Below are positions 50,183-59,188 of a stretch of 64,000 nt of DNA, one piece after another. Source of the DNA: Microbacterium sp. C5A9. GTDB taxonomy: Bacteria > Actinomycetota > Actinomycetes > Actinomycetales > Microbacteriaceae. Every line of letters begins with the position of its first letter. The stretch's first letter is position 1. The notes under the pieces are model-generated. The model was not told the origin of the DNA. It ran no database searches and was given only the letters and a program-made list of their open reading frames with translations. The stretch lies in the NCBI RefSeq assembly GCF_022627955.1, contig NZ_JABXGD010000004.1:248001-312000 (forward strand). The letters are read 5' to 3'. A program made the translations under genes and the position numbers.

Positions 50183-52084
50183 ATGCCCGAGCACGACGAC
50201 GCCATCGCCTCGCTCCTCGATGCGGCCTACGATCCCGATCTCGTCGGCCCCACCGGTGTCAGCGACGCCCTGCGGCGGCTCGGAGCGGACAAGACGCATG
50301 CCGCACTGCTCGCCGACCGCGTCGCCCGCACCCAGCGCGAGCTGTCGCGGCTGCGGCGCCGAGAGCATGAGCTGACCGCGCTCTTCTCGAGCGCGCGCGA
50401 ACTCGCCGAGCTGCGCGACAGCGACGCGGTGCTCGCCCGTCTCGTGCAGCGCGCGCGGGAGATGATGGGGGTGGATCTCGCCTATCTCTCGGAGTTCGAC
50501 CCCGAGACGTCCGAGCTCCGTGTGCGGGAGACGAGCGGCGCGGTGAGCGCGTCCTTCCAGCAGCTGCGGGTCCCCCCGGGCCGCGGCCTCGCCAGCGTCG
50601 TCGTCGAGTCCCGCACGGCGCAGTGGGCAGCCGATTACACCGCCTACACCGCCGATCGGCATGATGCCGGCATCGACGACGCCGTCTCCGCCGAGGGCCT
50701 CGTATCGCTTCTCGGCGTCCCGATGCTCTCGAGCGACGACGTGCTCGGCGTGCTGTTCGTCGGAAACCGCGAGAAGAAGGAGTTCTCCCCCGACGAGGTC
50801 GCGCTGCTGTCCGCGCTCGCCGATCACGCCTCGGTGATCCTCCAGACGACGCACACTCTTCGGGAGCTTCAGGTCTCGGAGGACTCCAGCCGTCGGACGC
50901 TCGAGAGCCTGACAGCGCACCTCGTCGAGCGGGACCGCGCGAACACCGTGCATCAGGAGCTCGTGCAGGCCGTGCTCGCCGGCGGCGGCTTCGGCCCCGT
51001 CGCCGAGACGCTCGCCTCGGCGCTCGGACGGGCTGTCGCGATCGTCGACGCGCAGGAGAACGTGATCGCCGCCGCCGGTCTGCCGCTCGCGCCGGGGATG
51101 CTCTCACTCGACGAGCCGGTGCGCGAGGCACTGGCCGAGAGCCGCAGCCACGGACACTGCGTTCCCGTGGCCGGTCGTGGCGTGCGTGCCGTCTCGGCGC
51201 TCACGGCAGGAAGTCGGCACTTCGGCGCACTGCTGCTCGGCGACGGGGCGTTCGAACTCGGCGCGGTCGACCTGCGTACGATCGAGCGCGCCGCGCAGGT
51301 GGGGGCCCTGCTCGAACTGCAGCAGGAAGCGGCATCCGGAGCGGACCACCGCGTGCGCAGTGAACTGATCGCGGATCTGCTCGACGACGTGCCGGAGCGC
51401 CGTGCCGATGTGGAGCGACGGGCACGACGACTCGGCGTCGACCTCGACACCCTCGACTCACTCCTGCTGGTCTCGGTGCCGGGCGACCAGCAGACGGCTG
51501 CGGCGCGAGCACTCGTGCGCCTGCTCGATGATCGAGCGCTCGTGGGCGAGTACCGCGGATTCGTCGTCGCCGCCGTCTCAGGACACCGCCGCGAGATCCA
51601 CCCCGAGCGGCTGCGAGAGCAGATCGCGGCGTCGGTGCAGGACTCCGTCACCGTCGTCGTGCCGCCTGCCGCGAGGGCGACGCTGCCCTCGTCGTTCCTC
51701 GCTGCACGACGCACGGCGCGCCTGCTCGCCGCGCTGGAGCTCACCGATCTCACCGCGAATGTCGAGGATTTCCTTCCCTATTCCGCGGTGCTCGACACCG
51801 ACGCGCACGGTCTGTCGACATTCCTCCGCGACACGATCGGCGCCGTCCGACGATACGACGGCGAACGCAACGCCGACCTGCTCGGCACACTGCGCGCCTT
51901 CGTGCGCAACAACGCGAGCCCCACCCGCACCGCCCGCGCCCTGAACTTCCACACCAACACGATCCTGCAGCGCCTCGACCGGCTCGACCACGTGCTCGGC
52001 GACGGCTGGCGAGAGGATGAGCGGATGTTCCGCATCGGCATCGCGGTGCGCCTCGACGAGTTGCGCGAGCGGCTGCAGCCGTAG
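50183..52084 (+). CDS. GAF-domain PucR/CdaR-type transcriptional regulator
   Basis: This 633-residue regulator has a coiled N-terminal segment (RTQRELSRLRRREHELTAL), a GAF domain (about 60-220; LVSLLGVPMLSSDDVLGVLFVGN, FSPDEVALLSALADHAS), a middle CdaR-like domain, and a C-terminal PucR helix-turn-helix (TRTARALNFHTNTILQRLDRL). It is a paralogue of the 23666-25582 protein along its whole length. ATG 50183 follows AAAGGA; a possible earlier start near 50126 would add about 19 residues. By position it should control the divergent HMG-CoA/ornithine operon and perhaps the convergent ABC operon. Confidence 0.88.
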   Translation: MPEHDDAIASLLDAAYDPDLVGPTGVSDALRRLGADKTHAALLADRVARTQRELSRLRRREHELTALFSSARELAELRDSDAVLARLVQRAREMMGVDLAYLSEFDPETSELRVRETSGAVSASFQQLRVPPGRGLASVVVESRTAQWAADYTAYTADRHDAGIDDAVSAEGLVSLLGVPMLSSDDVLGVLFVGNREKKEFSPDEVALLSALADHASVILQTTHTLRELQVSEDSSRRTLESLTAHLVERDRANTVHQELVQAVLAGGGFGPVAETLASALGRAVAIVDAQENVIAAAGLPLAPGMLSLDEPVREALAESRSHGHCVPVAGRGVRAVSALTAGSRHFGALLLGDGAFELGAVDLRTIERAAQVGALLELQQEAASGADHRVRSELIADLLDDVPERRADVERRARRLGVDLDTLDSLLLVSVPGDQQTAAARALVRLLDDRALVGEYRGFVVAAVSGHRREIHPERLREQIAASVQDSVTVVVPPAARATLPSSFLAARRTARLLAALELTDLTANVEDFLPYSAVLDTDAHGLSTFLRDTIGAVRRYDGERNADLLGTLRAFVRNNASPTRTARALNFHTNTILQRLDRLDHVLGDGWREDERMFRIGIAVRLDELRERLQP

Positions 52085-52093
52085 AGCCCGGCG

Positions 52094-52519
52094 CTACCGC
52101 TCCGCCTCTGCGTCGAACTCCTCGACGCCCGTCTGGGGGAACGGATGCGGCCCCCGCGGACCGAAGACCAGGACGAGTTCTGCGACGGTATCCGACTCGT
52201 TGCGCACGCCGTGCCGCATACCCTCCGGTGCGTAGAACGCATCGCCGACGCCCAGCACGCGACGGTCATCACCGGCCATGACCACGATCTCACCGCGTGT
52301 GACGATGTACATCTCATCCGAGCTGTTCGGCGAGCAGCTGTCCGGATCGTCGTCGAGATGGTGATGCTGGCCCTCCTCCGCGCCGGGCTCGAGGCGGTAC
52401 AGCATCACCGATGCGGGCAGCGATGTCGTCTGGCGGAAGTACCACTCGATGCCGATGCGCCCGTCACCGTGATAGAGCTCCCAGTCGTGGGCATTGTCGC
52501 CCCGTCTCTGCACGCGCAT
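52094..52519 (-). CDS. Cupin-domain protein
   Basis: This 141-residue single-domain cupin has the metal motif region GQHHHLDDDP, a Glu in SDEMYIVTRGE, and the second motif GDAFYAPEGMRHGVRN. Such proteins can be dioxygenases, isomerases or ligand sensors; no function is assigned. A CSP-containing loop (DSCSPNSSDE) between the strands is unusual. It follows the DppF-like ATPase gene by 24 bases as last gene of the third importer operon, and converges with the GAF-PucR gene (9-base gap). Confidence 0.85.
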   Translation of the reverse strand: MRVQRRGDNAHDWELYHGDGRIGIEWYFRQTTSLPASVMLYRLEPGAEEGQHHHLDDDPDSCSPNSSDEMYIVTRGEIVVMAGDDRRVLGVGDAFYAPEGMRHGVRNESDTVAELVLVFGPRGPHPFPQTGVEEFDAEAER

Positions 52520-52543
52520 CGTCCCGCCCTTTCTCGCCCCCGG

Positions 52544-53317
52544 TCAGGAGCGGTACAGCACCGGCATGGATTCGAGCAGCTTCCGCGTGTAGGGATGCTC
52601 CGGCGCGTTCATGACCTGCTCGCCGGTCCCCTCCTCGACGACCTTGCCCTGATGCATCACCGCGACCCTATGGGCGATGTGATGCACGACCGACAGGTTG
52701 TGGGTGATGAAGAGGTAGGTGACGCCGGTGTCCTTCTGCAGCTGGACGAGCAGGTTGAGCACCTGCGCCTGCACCGAGACGTCCAGCGCCGAGGTCGGCT
52801 CGTCGAGCACCACGAACTCCGGTTCCGCGGCCATGGCCCGCGCTATCGCGATGCGCTGGCGCTGCCCGCCCGAGAACTCATGCGGGTAGCGTCCGGCGGA
52901 GTCCATGGGCAGACCGACGCGATCGAGCGAGTCCGCGATCCGTCGACGGCGCTCCTTCTGGCCGAGGCCCGCGGCGACGAGGGGTTCCGAGATCGATCTG
53001 GCGACGGTGAAGCGCGGATCGAGAGAGTCGTTCGGATCCTGGAAGACCATCTGGATCCGGCGGCGGTGACGACGCAGGGCACCGCCTCGCAGGTCGGTGA
53101 CGTCGGCACCGTCGAATCCGATGGTGCCGTGGGTGGGCTTGCGCATGAGCAGGATCGCCCGGGCGAGCGTGCTCTTCCCCGAGCCGGATTCGCCGACCAG
53201 GCCGAGGGTCTCGCCGCGGGGCACGGTGAGACTCACGTCGTCGAGCGCGGTCATGGCGTTGTCGCCGTGACCGAACCGCTGGGTCACGTTCCTCACCTGC
53301 AGCACCTCGTCGGTCAT
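52544..53317 (-). CDS. Peptide-type ABC transporter ATPase (DppF class), third importer
   Basis: This 257-residue ATPase has Walker A GESGSGKS, MVFQDPNDSLDP, FSGGQRQR, FVVLDEPTSALD and an H-loop with N (THNLS). GGAGGAGG precedes the ATG, which overlaps the DppD-like stop by four bases. It pairs with the separate DppD-like ATPase, in contrast with the two fused systems of the window. Confidence 0.93.
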   Translation of the reverse strand: MTDEVLQVRNVTQRFGHGDNAMTALDDVSLTVPRGETLGLVGESGSGKSTLARAILLMRKPTHGTIGFDGADVTDLRGGALRRHRRRIQMVFQDPNDSLDPRFTVARSISEPLVAAGLGQKERRRRIADSLDRVGLPMDSAGRYPHEFSGGQRQRIAIARAMAAEPEFVVLDEPTSALDVSVQAQVLNLLVQLQKDTGVTYLFITHNLSVVHHIAHRVAVMHQGKVVEEGTGEQVMNAPEHPYTRKLLESMPVLYRS

Positions 53318-54183
53318 GATGCCTCCTCCAGCACGGCCGGCACCTCGGCGAAGTCGTTCACCGCAGGGATCACGGCGAGCGGCGAGCGCACGGGGACGGA
53401 CGGTCGCGGGATGCTCTCGAGCAGGGCCTTCGTGTACGGATGCTGTGGATCCTCGAGCACTCGACGGGCGGTGCCGGTCTCGACGACCCTCCCCCGGTAC
53501 ATGACGGCGACGCGCTCGCAGAGCTGGCCGATGACGCCGAGGTCGTGACTGATGAACAGCACCCCCATCCCGGTCTCGTCTCGAAGGCTCCTGATCAGAT
53601 CGAGGATCTGGGCCTGTACCGTCACATCGAGCGCCGTCGTGGGCTCGTCCGCGACCAGCAGATCAGGGCCTGCGGCGACGGCGATGGCGATGACGACGCG
53701 CTGCCGCTGCCCACCCGACAGTTGATGGGGGTAGTAGTCGAGTCGCTTCTCGGCATCCGGCATCTGCACGAGGCGCAGGATCTCGAGGGCCCGTGCCCGC
53801 GCCTGCTTCTTGTCCGCCTTGCCGTGGATCTGCAGCACTTCGGCGATCTGAGGGCCGATGCGCATGCAGGGGTTGAGAGCCGACATCGGCTCCTGGAAGA
53901 CCATGGATGCCTTCAGGCCGCGCACCTGACCCCAGTCGAGCTCGGTCGCGCCCTTCATGTCGGACCCTGCGATCTCCATCGTCGACGCGGCGACTCGCGC
54001 GGAGTCGGGCAGGAGCCCCATCATCGCCAGCGCGATGCTCGACTTGCCGCTGCCCGATTCGCCGATCACTCCGACGATCTCGCCCTTGCGGACCCGTAGC
54101 GAGACCCCCGACACCGAGGGCGGCGCTGTGCCGTAGGCGATGCTGAGGTCTTCGACGCGGAGTGCGTCTGTGGCATCGATCAT
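53314..54183 (-). CDS. Peptide-type ABC transporter ATPase (DppD class), third importer
   Basis: This 289-residue ATPase has Walker A GESGSGKS, MVFQEPMSALNP, LSGGQRQR, LLVADEPTTALD and SHDLG, and the DppD-type C-terminus with HPYTKALLESIP. The ATG at 54183 is preferred; upstream in-frame sequence reads into the intercistronic hairpin. It is separated from the binding-protein gene by 106 bases containing a strong stem-loop. Confidence 0.93.
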   Translation of the reverse strand: MIDATDALRVEDLSIAYGTAPPSVSGVSLRVRKGEIVGVIGESGSGKSSIALAMMGLLPDSARVAASTMEIAGSDMKGATELDWGQVRGLKASMVFQEPMSALNPCMRIGPQIAEVLQIHGKADKKQARARALEILRLVQMPDAEKRLDYYPHQLSGGQRQRVVIAIAVAAGPDLLVADEPTTALDVTVQAQILDLIRSLRDETGMGVLFISHDLGVIGQLCERVAVMYRGRVVETGTARRVLEDPQHPYTKALLESIPRPSVPVRSPLAVIPAVNDFAEVPAVLEEAS

Positions 54184-54235
54184 TCGCGACTCGACTTTCT
54201 TCTGTCGGGGGTGAGGAGGAATACGAGGAGTGGCG

Positions 54236-54283
54236 GCCCGGACGCCTCCGGCGAGAGCATGCTCCACCGGAAGGCGCCCGGGC
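54236..54283 (-). terminator. Intercistronic stem-loop between binding-protein and ATPase genes
   Basis: A 16-base arm (54236-54251) pairs with a 17-base arm (54267-54283) with one mismatch and one bulge; the loop itself contains the palindrome GAGCATGCTC. It begins six bases after the binding-protein stop on the transcribed strand. No clear U-run follows, so partial termination or 3'-end protection of the upstream message is more likely than complete termination. Confidence 0.7.
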
Positions 54284-54289
54284 GGGACG

Positions 54290-55864
54290 TCACTGCGAGA
54301 GCCAGGCCCGGTCGAGAGCGGAGCGCGAGTAGAACGCGTCGTTCTCGTAGCCGTGCAGCTTGTTCGCGTCCCAGACCTCGAAGTAGACCGGAACTGCGGC
54401 CGGCACGACCTCGAGGACCTGTTCGGCGGTCTCCGTGGCGAGCTGATCCACGAGGTCGGCGTACTCCTCCGGTGAGGTCGCCGCCTTCGCCTGCTGGAGC
54501 AGGGTGCGGGCCTTCTCGGCGTCGGGGTTGCCGTCCCAGTGGTTGTACACGCCGCCCTCGAGCAGCACCGGCTCCAGGTAGAACACGGCCGAGGCGCGGG
54601 GGCTGCCGGGGATGGCGACCAGGTCGGTCCACGATTCGCCGGTCGTGAAGATCGGCGAGATCTCGGCGAGCGGCGTCGCCTTGAGGTTCAGAGTGATCCC
54701 CGCCTCGGCCAGCTGCTGCTGCATCATCTCGTAGACGGGGTGGTGAGCCGCAGCGACGTCGCCCATATAGCTGAGCGTGATCTCCGGACTCGGCTCACCG
54801 GCTTCCTCCAGCAGACGCTTCGCCTCATCGAGATCACGCGTGTAGTACGGCAGATCCGCGGTGTCGGGAGCGCCCGGATCACCGGCCGGCGGCACGAAGG
54901 AGACGCCGGCATTGCCGAGCATCGCGGTGTCGACGAGCGCCTGCCGGTCGAGGGCGAGCGAGAACGCCCGGCGCACGTTCACGTCTGCGAGCGGTCCCTC
55001 CTCGGGGTTGATGTAGATCGCGAGGTTCTGACGGAACGCGGCGTCACCGAGCGTGAAGCCCGAGCTCGCCGCCTGCTGGGCGAGGCTCCCGTCGATGAAC
55101 GACGCTGCCTGCACGCTGCCCTGCTGCACCGCGGCGAGCAGGGTGTTCTCGTCGGGGTACAGCTCGAAGACGATCTTGTCGAGGGAGGGCTCGTCGCCCC
55201 AGTAGTCCTCGTTCTTCTCCATCGTGATCGAGACGCCCTGGTTCCACTCGGTGACCTGGTAGGCACCGGTGCCGGCCGTCGTGGTCTGGCGTTCCTCTTC
55301 CGTGGCGGTGCCGTAGCCCTCCTCGCTGACGATGAAGAAGGTCTGGCGTGCCGAGACGGCATCGAGGAACGTGCCGTCCGGCTGGCTGAAGCGGAACGTC
55401 ACCTCGTGGTCCCCGGTGGCCTCCACGCTCTCCATGCTGCTGAGGTAGGTGGCATTCGAACCGCCGTCGGCCCGAGTCTCGAAGGAGTACACCACATCGC
55501 CCGCGTCGAAGGGGCTCCCGTCCGAGAACGTCACGTCATCGCGGAGCTGGAACACCCAGGTGAGCTCGTCCGGCTGATCCCACTCGGTCGCGAGCGCCGG
55601 TTCGACGGTGCCGTCGTCGTCGCGGGTGAGCAGCGTGTCGTAAGCGATCGAGTCGATCACCTCCGCGGCGATGGCCGAGGCGACCATCGGATCGATGCCT
55701 CCGGCCGAGGGCTCGGCGGGCACACCCCAGGTGAGGGTTCCGCCCGCGACGGGCTCCCCCGCATCCTGCTCTCCGGTGCCGGCGCCGCCGCCGGATGTGC
55801 ATCCGGCGATCGCCAGGGTCACGACGGCGAGCGCCGCCGCCCCTGCCCAGTGTCGTCTGTTCAT
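54290..55864 (-). CDS. Solute-binding lipoprotein (SBP family 5), third importer
   Basis: This 524-residue receptor has a signal peptide with lipobox AIAGC followed by a Gly/Ser-rich spacer, the SBP5 motif FQLRDDVTFSDGSPFDAGDVVYS (anchors FQLRDDV and DAGDVVYSF), and VRRAFSLALDRQALVD in the hinge region. It lies unusually inside the operon, after both permease genes rather than before them (overlap of four bases with the DppC-like gene). Ligand unknown. Confidence 0.92.
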   Translation of the reverse strand: MNRRHWAGAAALAVVTLAIAGCTSGGGAGTGEQDAGEPVAGGTLTWGVPAEPSAGGIDPMVASAIAAEVIDSIAYDTLLTRDDDGTVEPALATEWDQPDELTWVFQLRDDVTFSDGSPFDAGDVVYSFETRADGGSNATYLSSMESVEATGDHEVTFRFSQPDGTFLDAVSARQTFFIVSEEGYGTATEEERQTTTAGTGAYQVTEWNQGVSITMEKNEDYWGDEPSLDKIVFELYPDENTLLAAVQQGSVQAASFIDGSLAQQAASSGFTLGDAAFRQNLAIYINPEEGPLADVNVRRAFSLALDRQALVDTAMLGNAGVSFVPPAGDPGAPDTADLPYYTRDLDEAKRLLEEAGEPSPEITLSYMGDVAAAHHPVYEMMQQQLAEAGITLNLKATPLAEISPIFTTGESWTDLVAIPGSPRASAVFYLEPVLLEGGVYNHWDGNPDAEKARTLLQQAKAATSPEEYADLVDQLATETAEQVLEVVPAAVPVYFEVWDANKLHGYENDAFYSRSALDRAWLSQ

Positions 55865-56826
55865 GAGGGCCTCTTCTCCGTTCGGGTGTGCTGCGTGGAT
55901 GTCGTGGTGCGGTCGGGAGTCGGCTCACCGCCGCGGCGCTGCGCACGCCGCCCCAGTGAGAAGGCGGGTTCGCGGCGTGGGGCGAGGTAGTCCTGCATGC
56001 CGTCGGCGAGCAGGTTCCAGGCCGCGGACAGGAGGATGATCACCAGCGACGGCAGGATGATCAGCAGAGGCTGCATCTGCATGAAGCGCGTGAACTCGCT
56101 GATCATTCGGCCTGCCGACGGCTCGGGAGCCTGGACGCCCTGTCCGAGGTAGCTCAGCGCGGCCTCGATCAGCACGACCTGCGATGCGACCGAGGCGAAC
56201 TGCACGAACAGCGGCGTCAGCACGTTGGGCAGCAGATGCTCGATGATCACTCGGGTCGGACGGACTCCGCTGAGCGTCGCAGCGAGCACGAAGTCGCGCT
56301 CTCGGAGGGCGATCACCGGAGCTCGCATCACCCGAGCGAAACCCGGAGCGAACACGAGCCCGAGGGCGAGGATCAGAGGCCATGGCCCGTTGCCGATCAC
56401 GACGCCGACGACGAGGGCGACGAGGATCGCCGGCAGCGCGAGGATCGCATCGACCACGCGCATGATGACCGAGTCGACCCATCCACCGACGTAGCCGGCG
56501 ACCAGCCCGAAGAACGTGCCGATCACCGCGCCGAGCAGAGCCGCCGCACCCGAGATGATCAGGCTCGTCCTCGCGGCGAGTGCGAGCCGGGTGAACGTGT
56601 CGCGCCCCAGGTTGTCGGTGCCGAGCAGGTGCTCGAGGCTCGGGGGTGCGAAGGCCGGTCCCGACGCCACGAACGGATCGTACGGCGGCCAGAGCGACAT
56701 CCACCCGGCGACGATCAGGATGATGCCGAGGATGCTCGCTCCGCTCCAGAACGCGGGACCGAGTCGACGACGGGCCGGACGACTGCCGGTGACCTTGGCG
56801 AGGGCGAGTTCTCTTGTGACGGTCAT
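55861..56826 (-). CDS. ABC transporter permease (DppC-like), third importer
   Basis: This 321-residue permease has GTDNLGRDTFTRLALAAR, six hydrophobic segments, the EAA loop FVLAATLSGVRPTRVIIEHLLPN (key RPTRVIIEHLLPN) and the LSYLGQGVQAPEPSAG motif. Its C-terminus is extended by an Arg/Thr-rich tail. It overlaps the DppB-like stop and the SBP start by four bases each. Confidence 0.93.
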   Translation of the reverse strand: MTVTRELALAKVTGSRPARRRLGPAFWSGASILGIILIVAGWMSLWPPYDPFVASGPAFAPPSLEHLLGTDNLGRDTFTRLALAARTSLIISGAAALLGAVIGTFFGLVAGYVGGWVDSVIMRVVDAILALPAILVALVVGVVIGNGPWPLILALGLVFAPGFARVMRAPVIALRERDFVLAATLSGVRPTRVIIEHLLPNVLTPLFVQFASVASQVVLIEAALSYLGQGVQAPEPSAGRMISEFTRFMQMQPLLIILPSLVIILLSAAWNLLADGMQDYLAPRREPAFSLGRRAQRRGGEPTPDRTTTSTQHTRTEKRPS

Positions 56827-57773
56827 CGCGTGTGCACCCTCACTCGGGGATCGATCAGCGGATAGAGCAGGTCGACGACGAAGTTGATGACGACGTAGAC
56901 GACGCCGATCAGCAGCACGGTGGCCTGGATGATCGGATAGTCGGATGAACGGATGCCGGTGAGCAGCAGGGAGCCCATGCCGGGCAGCGAGAAGACGGCC
57001 TCGATGACGACGGTTCCTCCCACCAGCGCCGCGAGTTCGATGCCGATCACGGTCATCACCGGGATGAGTGCGTTGCGCAGGGCATGACGCCCGACCAGTC
57101 GGCGGGGCGAGGCGCCCTTCGCCCGAGCCGTGCGCACGAAGTCCTGGCCGAGGGTGTCGAGCAGGGTGCCGCGCGTGTACCGGGCGATGATCGCGGCGAG
57201 CACGATCCCGATGAGCAGAGCGGGCAGGATGAGCACCCCGATCGCGCGCAGCGGGTCGCCGGCCGCCCCCGAGTATCCGACGAGCGGCAGTCGCAGCGTC
57301 AGCGAGTTGACGAGGATCAGCACCGTTCCGAGGACGAACGGCGGTGTCGCCAGCAGCACGAACGACATGCCTCGCACGACGTTGTCGGGGGCGCGACGCC
57401 AGCGGGTCGCCGCGAGCACTCCCGCCGGGATGCCGAGGGCGGTGCCGAAGAGCGTCGCCATCACGGCGAGGGTGAGACTGAGCGGCAGTCGTGTCGCGAT
57501 GAGGTCCGACACCTCACCGGGCACCGTGATGGCTCGGCCGAAATCACCCTGCACCACGCCGAGCAGCCAGACGAAGTACTGCGTGATCCACGGCTGATCG
57601 AGGCCCAGCTCGGTGCGCAGCGCCGCGAGCTTCGCGGGATCGGGGTTCGCGGGGTCCGCGAACGCCGCCAGCGGGTCGCCGGGGATGATCCGCACCATCG
57701 AGAACACCAGGATCGACAGGACGAAGAGCACGAACAGCGACGAGAGCACTCGCTGGAGGATGTATCGGGTCAC
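56823..57773 (-). CDS. ABC transporter permease (DppB-like), third importer
   Basis: This 316-residue permease has the N-terminal YILQRVLSSLFVLFVLSILVF helix (key VLSSLFVLF), LGLDQPWITQYFVWLLGV, the EAA loop DFVRTARAKGASPRRLVGRHALRN (key KGASPRRLVGRHALRN) and FSLPGMGSLLLTG. It starts at GTG (57773), 13 bases after the flavoenzyme stop. Confidence 0.93.
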   Translation of the reverse strand: MTRYILQRVLSSLFVLFVLSILVFSMVRIIPGDPLAAFADPANPDPAKLAALRTELGLDQPWITQYFVWLLGVVQGDFGRAITVPGEVSDLIATRLPLSLTLAVMATLFGTALGIPAGVLAATRWRRAPDNVVRGMSFVLLATPPFVLGTVLILVNSLTLRLPLVGYSGAAGDPLRAIGVLILPALLIGIVLAAIIARYTRGTLLDTLGQDFVRTARAKGASPRRLVGRHALRNALIPVMTVIGIELAALVGGTVVIEAVFSLPGMGSLLLTGIRSSDYPIIQATVLLIGVVYVVINFVVDLLYPLIDPRVRVHTR

Positions 57774-57786
57774 CGTCGCCTCCCGA

Positions 57787-58914
57787 TCAGACGAGCATGG
57801 AGTCGGCGGCCGCGAACTCGCTCAGATCGTCGGTCGACTCCCCGTCGAGGGCGAGCTCGGCGAGGACGCGGCCGAGTGCGGGGGTGAACTTGAAGCCGTG
57901 CCCCGCAGCGAGGCCCACGATGATGTCGGGATGCTGGGGCAGTGCGCTGAGCACGAAACGGCGATCCTTGGTGAGCGCGTACTGACAGGTGACGGTCCGC
58001 AGCTCCGGGCCTGCTCCCGGGATGACGCCGTGCATGAACCGGGTGAGCTGCTCGATGAGTTCCGGGGCGGGGACGAACGACCGGGCCTGCGGAGTCATCC
58101 GGTTCTCCGACACGTCGCGTGCCGCTTTGATCGTCGGCTCGCCGTAGGTGGGGAATCCGTAGTAGCACTCGTGGTCCTCCCAGATCCAGACCGGGAACAC
58201 CGCGCGGTCGTAGTCCTCCGGTTCGGCAGGGCGGAAGTAGCTCACCTGCTCCTGCATGATGTCGAGAGGGATCGTCGCACCCAGCGGGTCGAGCAGGCTG
58301 TTGGTCCAGGCATCCGTCGCGAGGATCACCTTTCCGGCGCGGATGTCGCCGTTCGCGGTGTGCACGATCACCCCGTCGCCGTCCGGGGTGAGGCTCTCGA
58401 CCGGTGTGCGGTCGCGGATGTCGGCCCCGTGCACGCGGGCGCGCATCTGCAGCGTGGCGACGGTGCGCGAGGCATGGGCGATCCCGGTGTCGGCGGTGTA
58501 GACGGTCTCGACGTTCTCGGGCACCCGGAACTGCGGCCAGCGCGAATGCACCTCGTCGGGCGAGAGCAGCTCGTGCTCGACCCCGCACTCGGTGAGCGCG
58601 GCGGTGAAATCCGACGCCGAGTACGGACCGTCGGTCGGCAGCAGGATCACGCCGCCCGTGATGGTCAGCAGACGCTCTCCGGATTCCTGCTCGAGGTCGG
58701 CCCAGTCGCGGTACGCGGACTGGGCGAGACGCACGTAGGCGCTGGAGCCGTAGGAGGTGCGCACGATGCGCGACGTGTCGTGCGAGGCGCCTCGTACGTG
58801 CCCGAGCTCGTACTGCTCGAGCGCGACCACCTTCGCTCCGCGACGGGCCAGGTGGTAGGTGGCTGCGCTGCCGAGCGCTCCCATCCCGACGACTGCGACC
58901 TCGAACGACTCCAT
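57787..58914 (-). CDS. FAD-dependent amine oxidase, sarcosine/N-methyltryptophan oxidase-like
   Basis: This 375-residue flavoenzyme has the Rossmann FAD motif VVGMGALGSAATYHLARRG (residues 8-26), GASHDTSRIVR, and the C-terminal GHGFKFTPALGRVLAEL. C310 in TVTCQYALTKDRRF aligns with the cysteine that binds FAD covalently in monomeric sarcosine oxidase. It should oxidise secondary amines such as N-methyl amino acids and produce peroxide. It heads the third importer operon, so the imported compound probably contains or yields such an amine. GGAG precedes the ATG. Confidence 0.9.
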   Translation of the reverse strand: MESFEVAVVGMGALGSAATYHLARRGAKVVALEQYELGHVRGASHDTSRIVRTSYGSSAYVRLAQSAYRDWADLEQESGERLLTITGGVILLPTDGPYSASDFTAALTECGVEHELLSPDEVHSRWPQFRVPENVETVYTADTGIAHASRTVATLQMRARVHGADIRDRTPVESLTPDGDGVIVHTANGDIRAGKVILATDAWTNSLLDPLGATIPLDIMQEQVSYFRPAEPEDYDRAVFPVWIWEDHECYYGFPTYGEPTIKAARDVSENRMTPQARSFVPAPELIEQLTRFMHGVIPGAGPELRTVTCQYALTKDRRFVLSALPQHPDIIVGLAAGHGFKFTPALGRVLAELALDGESTDDLSEFAAADSMLV

Positions 58915-59105
58915 GATGCTCCGTCTCTGACGCGACCGGTGCAGCCCACCGACCTGTTGTCGTTCAGTGTGCGGCTCGCCGCACGGCCGCGACTATGGGC
59001 CGATGTCCCATGTTGTGCGCGCAGGAATGTGCGTTCGATACGCGCAGAACGGCAATGTGTCACGAAGAAGTGGACGAGGTTTCCCCCGCGTTTCCGATCG
59101 CACGA

Positions 59106-59141
59106 CGAAGCCCCCGCACGCTGTCGCGTGCGGGGGCTTCG
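59106..59141 (-). terminator. Strong hairpin terminator of the right-end operon
   Basis: Perfect 15-base arms (59106-59120 and 59127-59141) enclose a 6-base loop, 47 bases past the MFS stop. The stem is GC-rich with CGAAGCCCCCGCACG as one arm. No U-run follows, as is common in high-GC actinobacteria. The rest of the gap 58915-59105 shows only the upstream region of the flavoenzyme gene. Confidence 0.85.
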
Positions 59142-59188
59142 CCGGTCTCGTGTCCCGTCGACGAGTTCGGGGACGATGCAGCGGGGGA

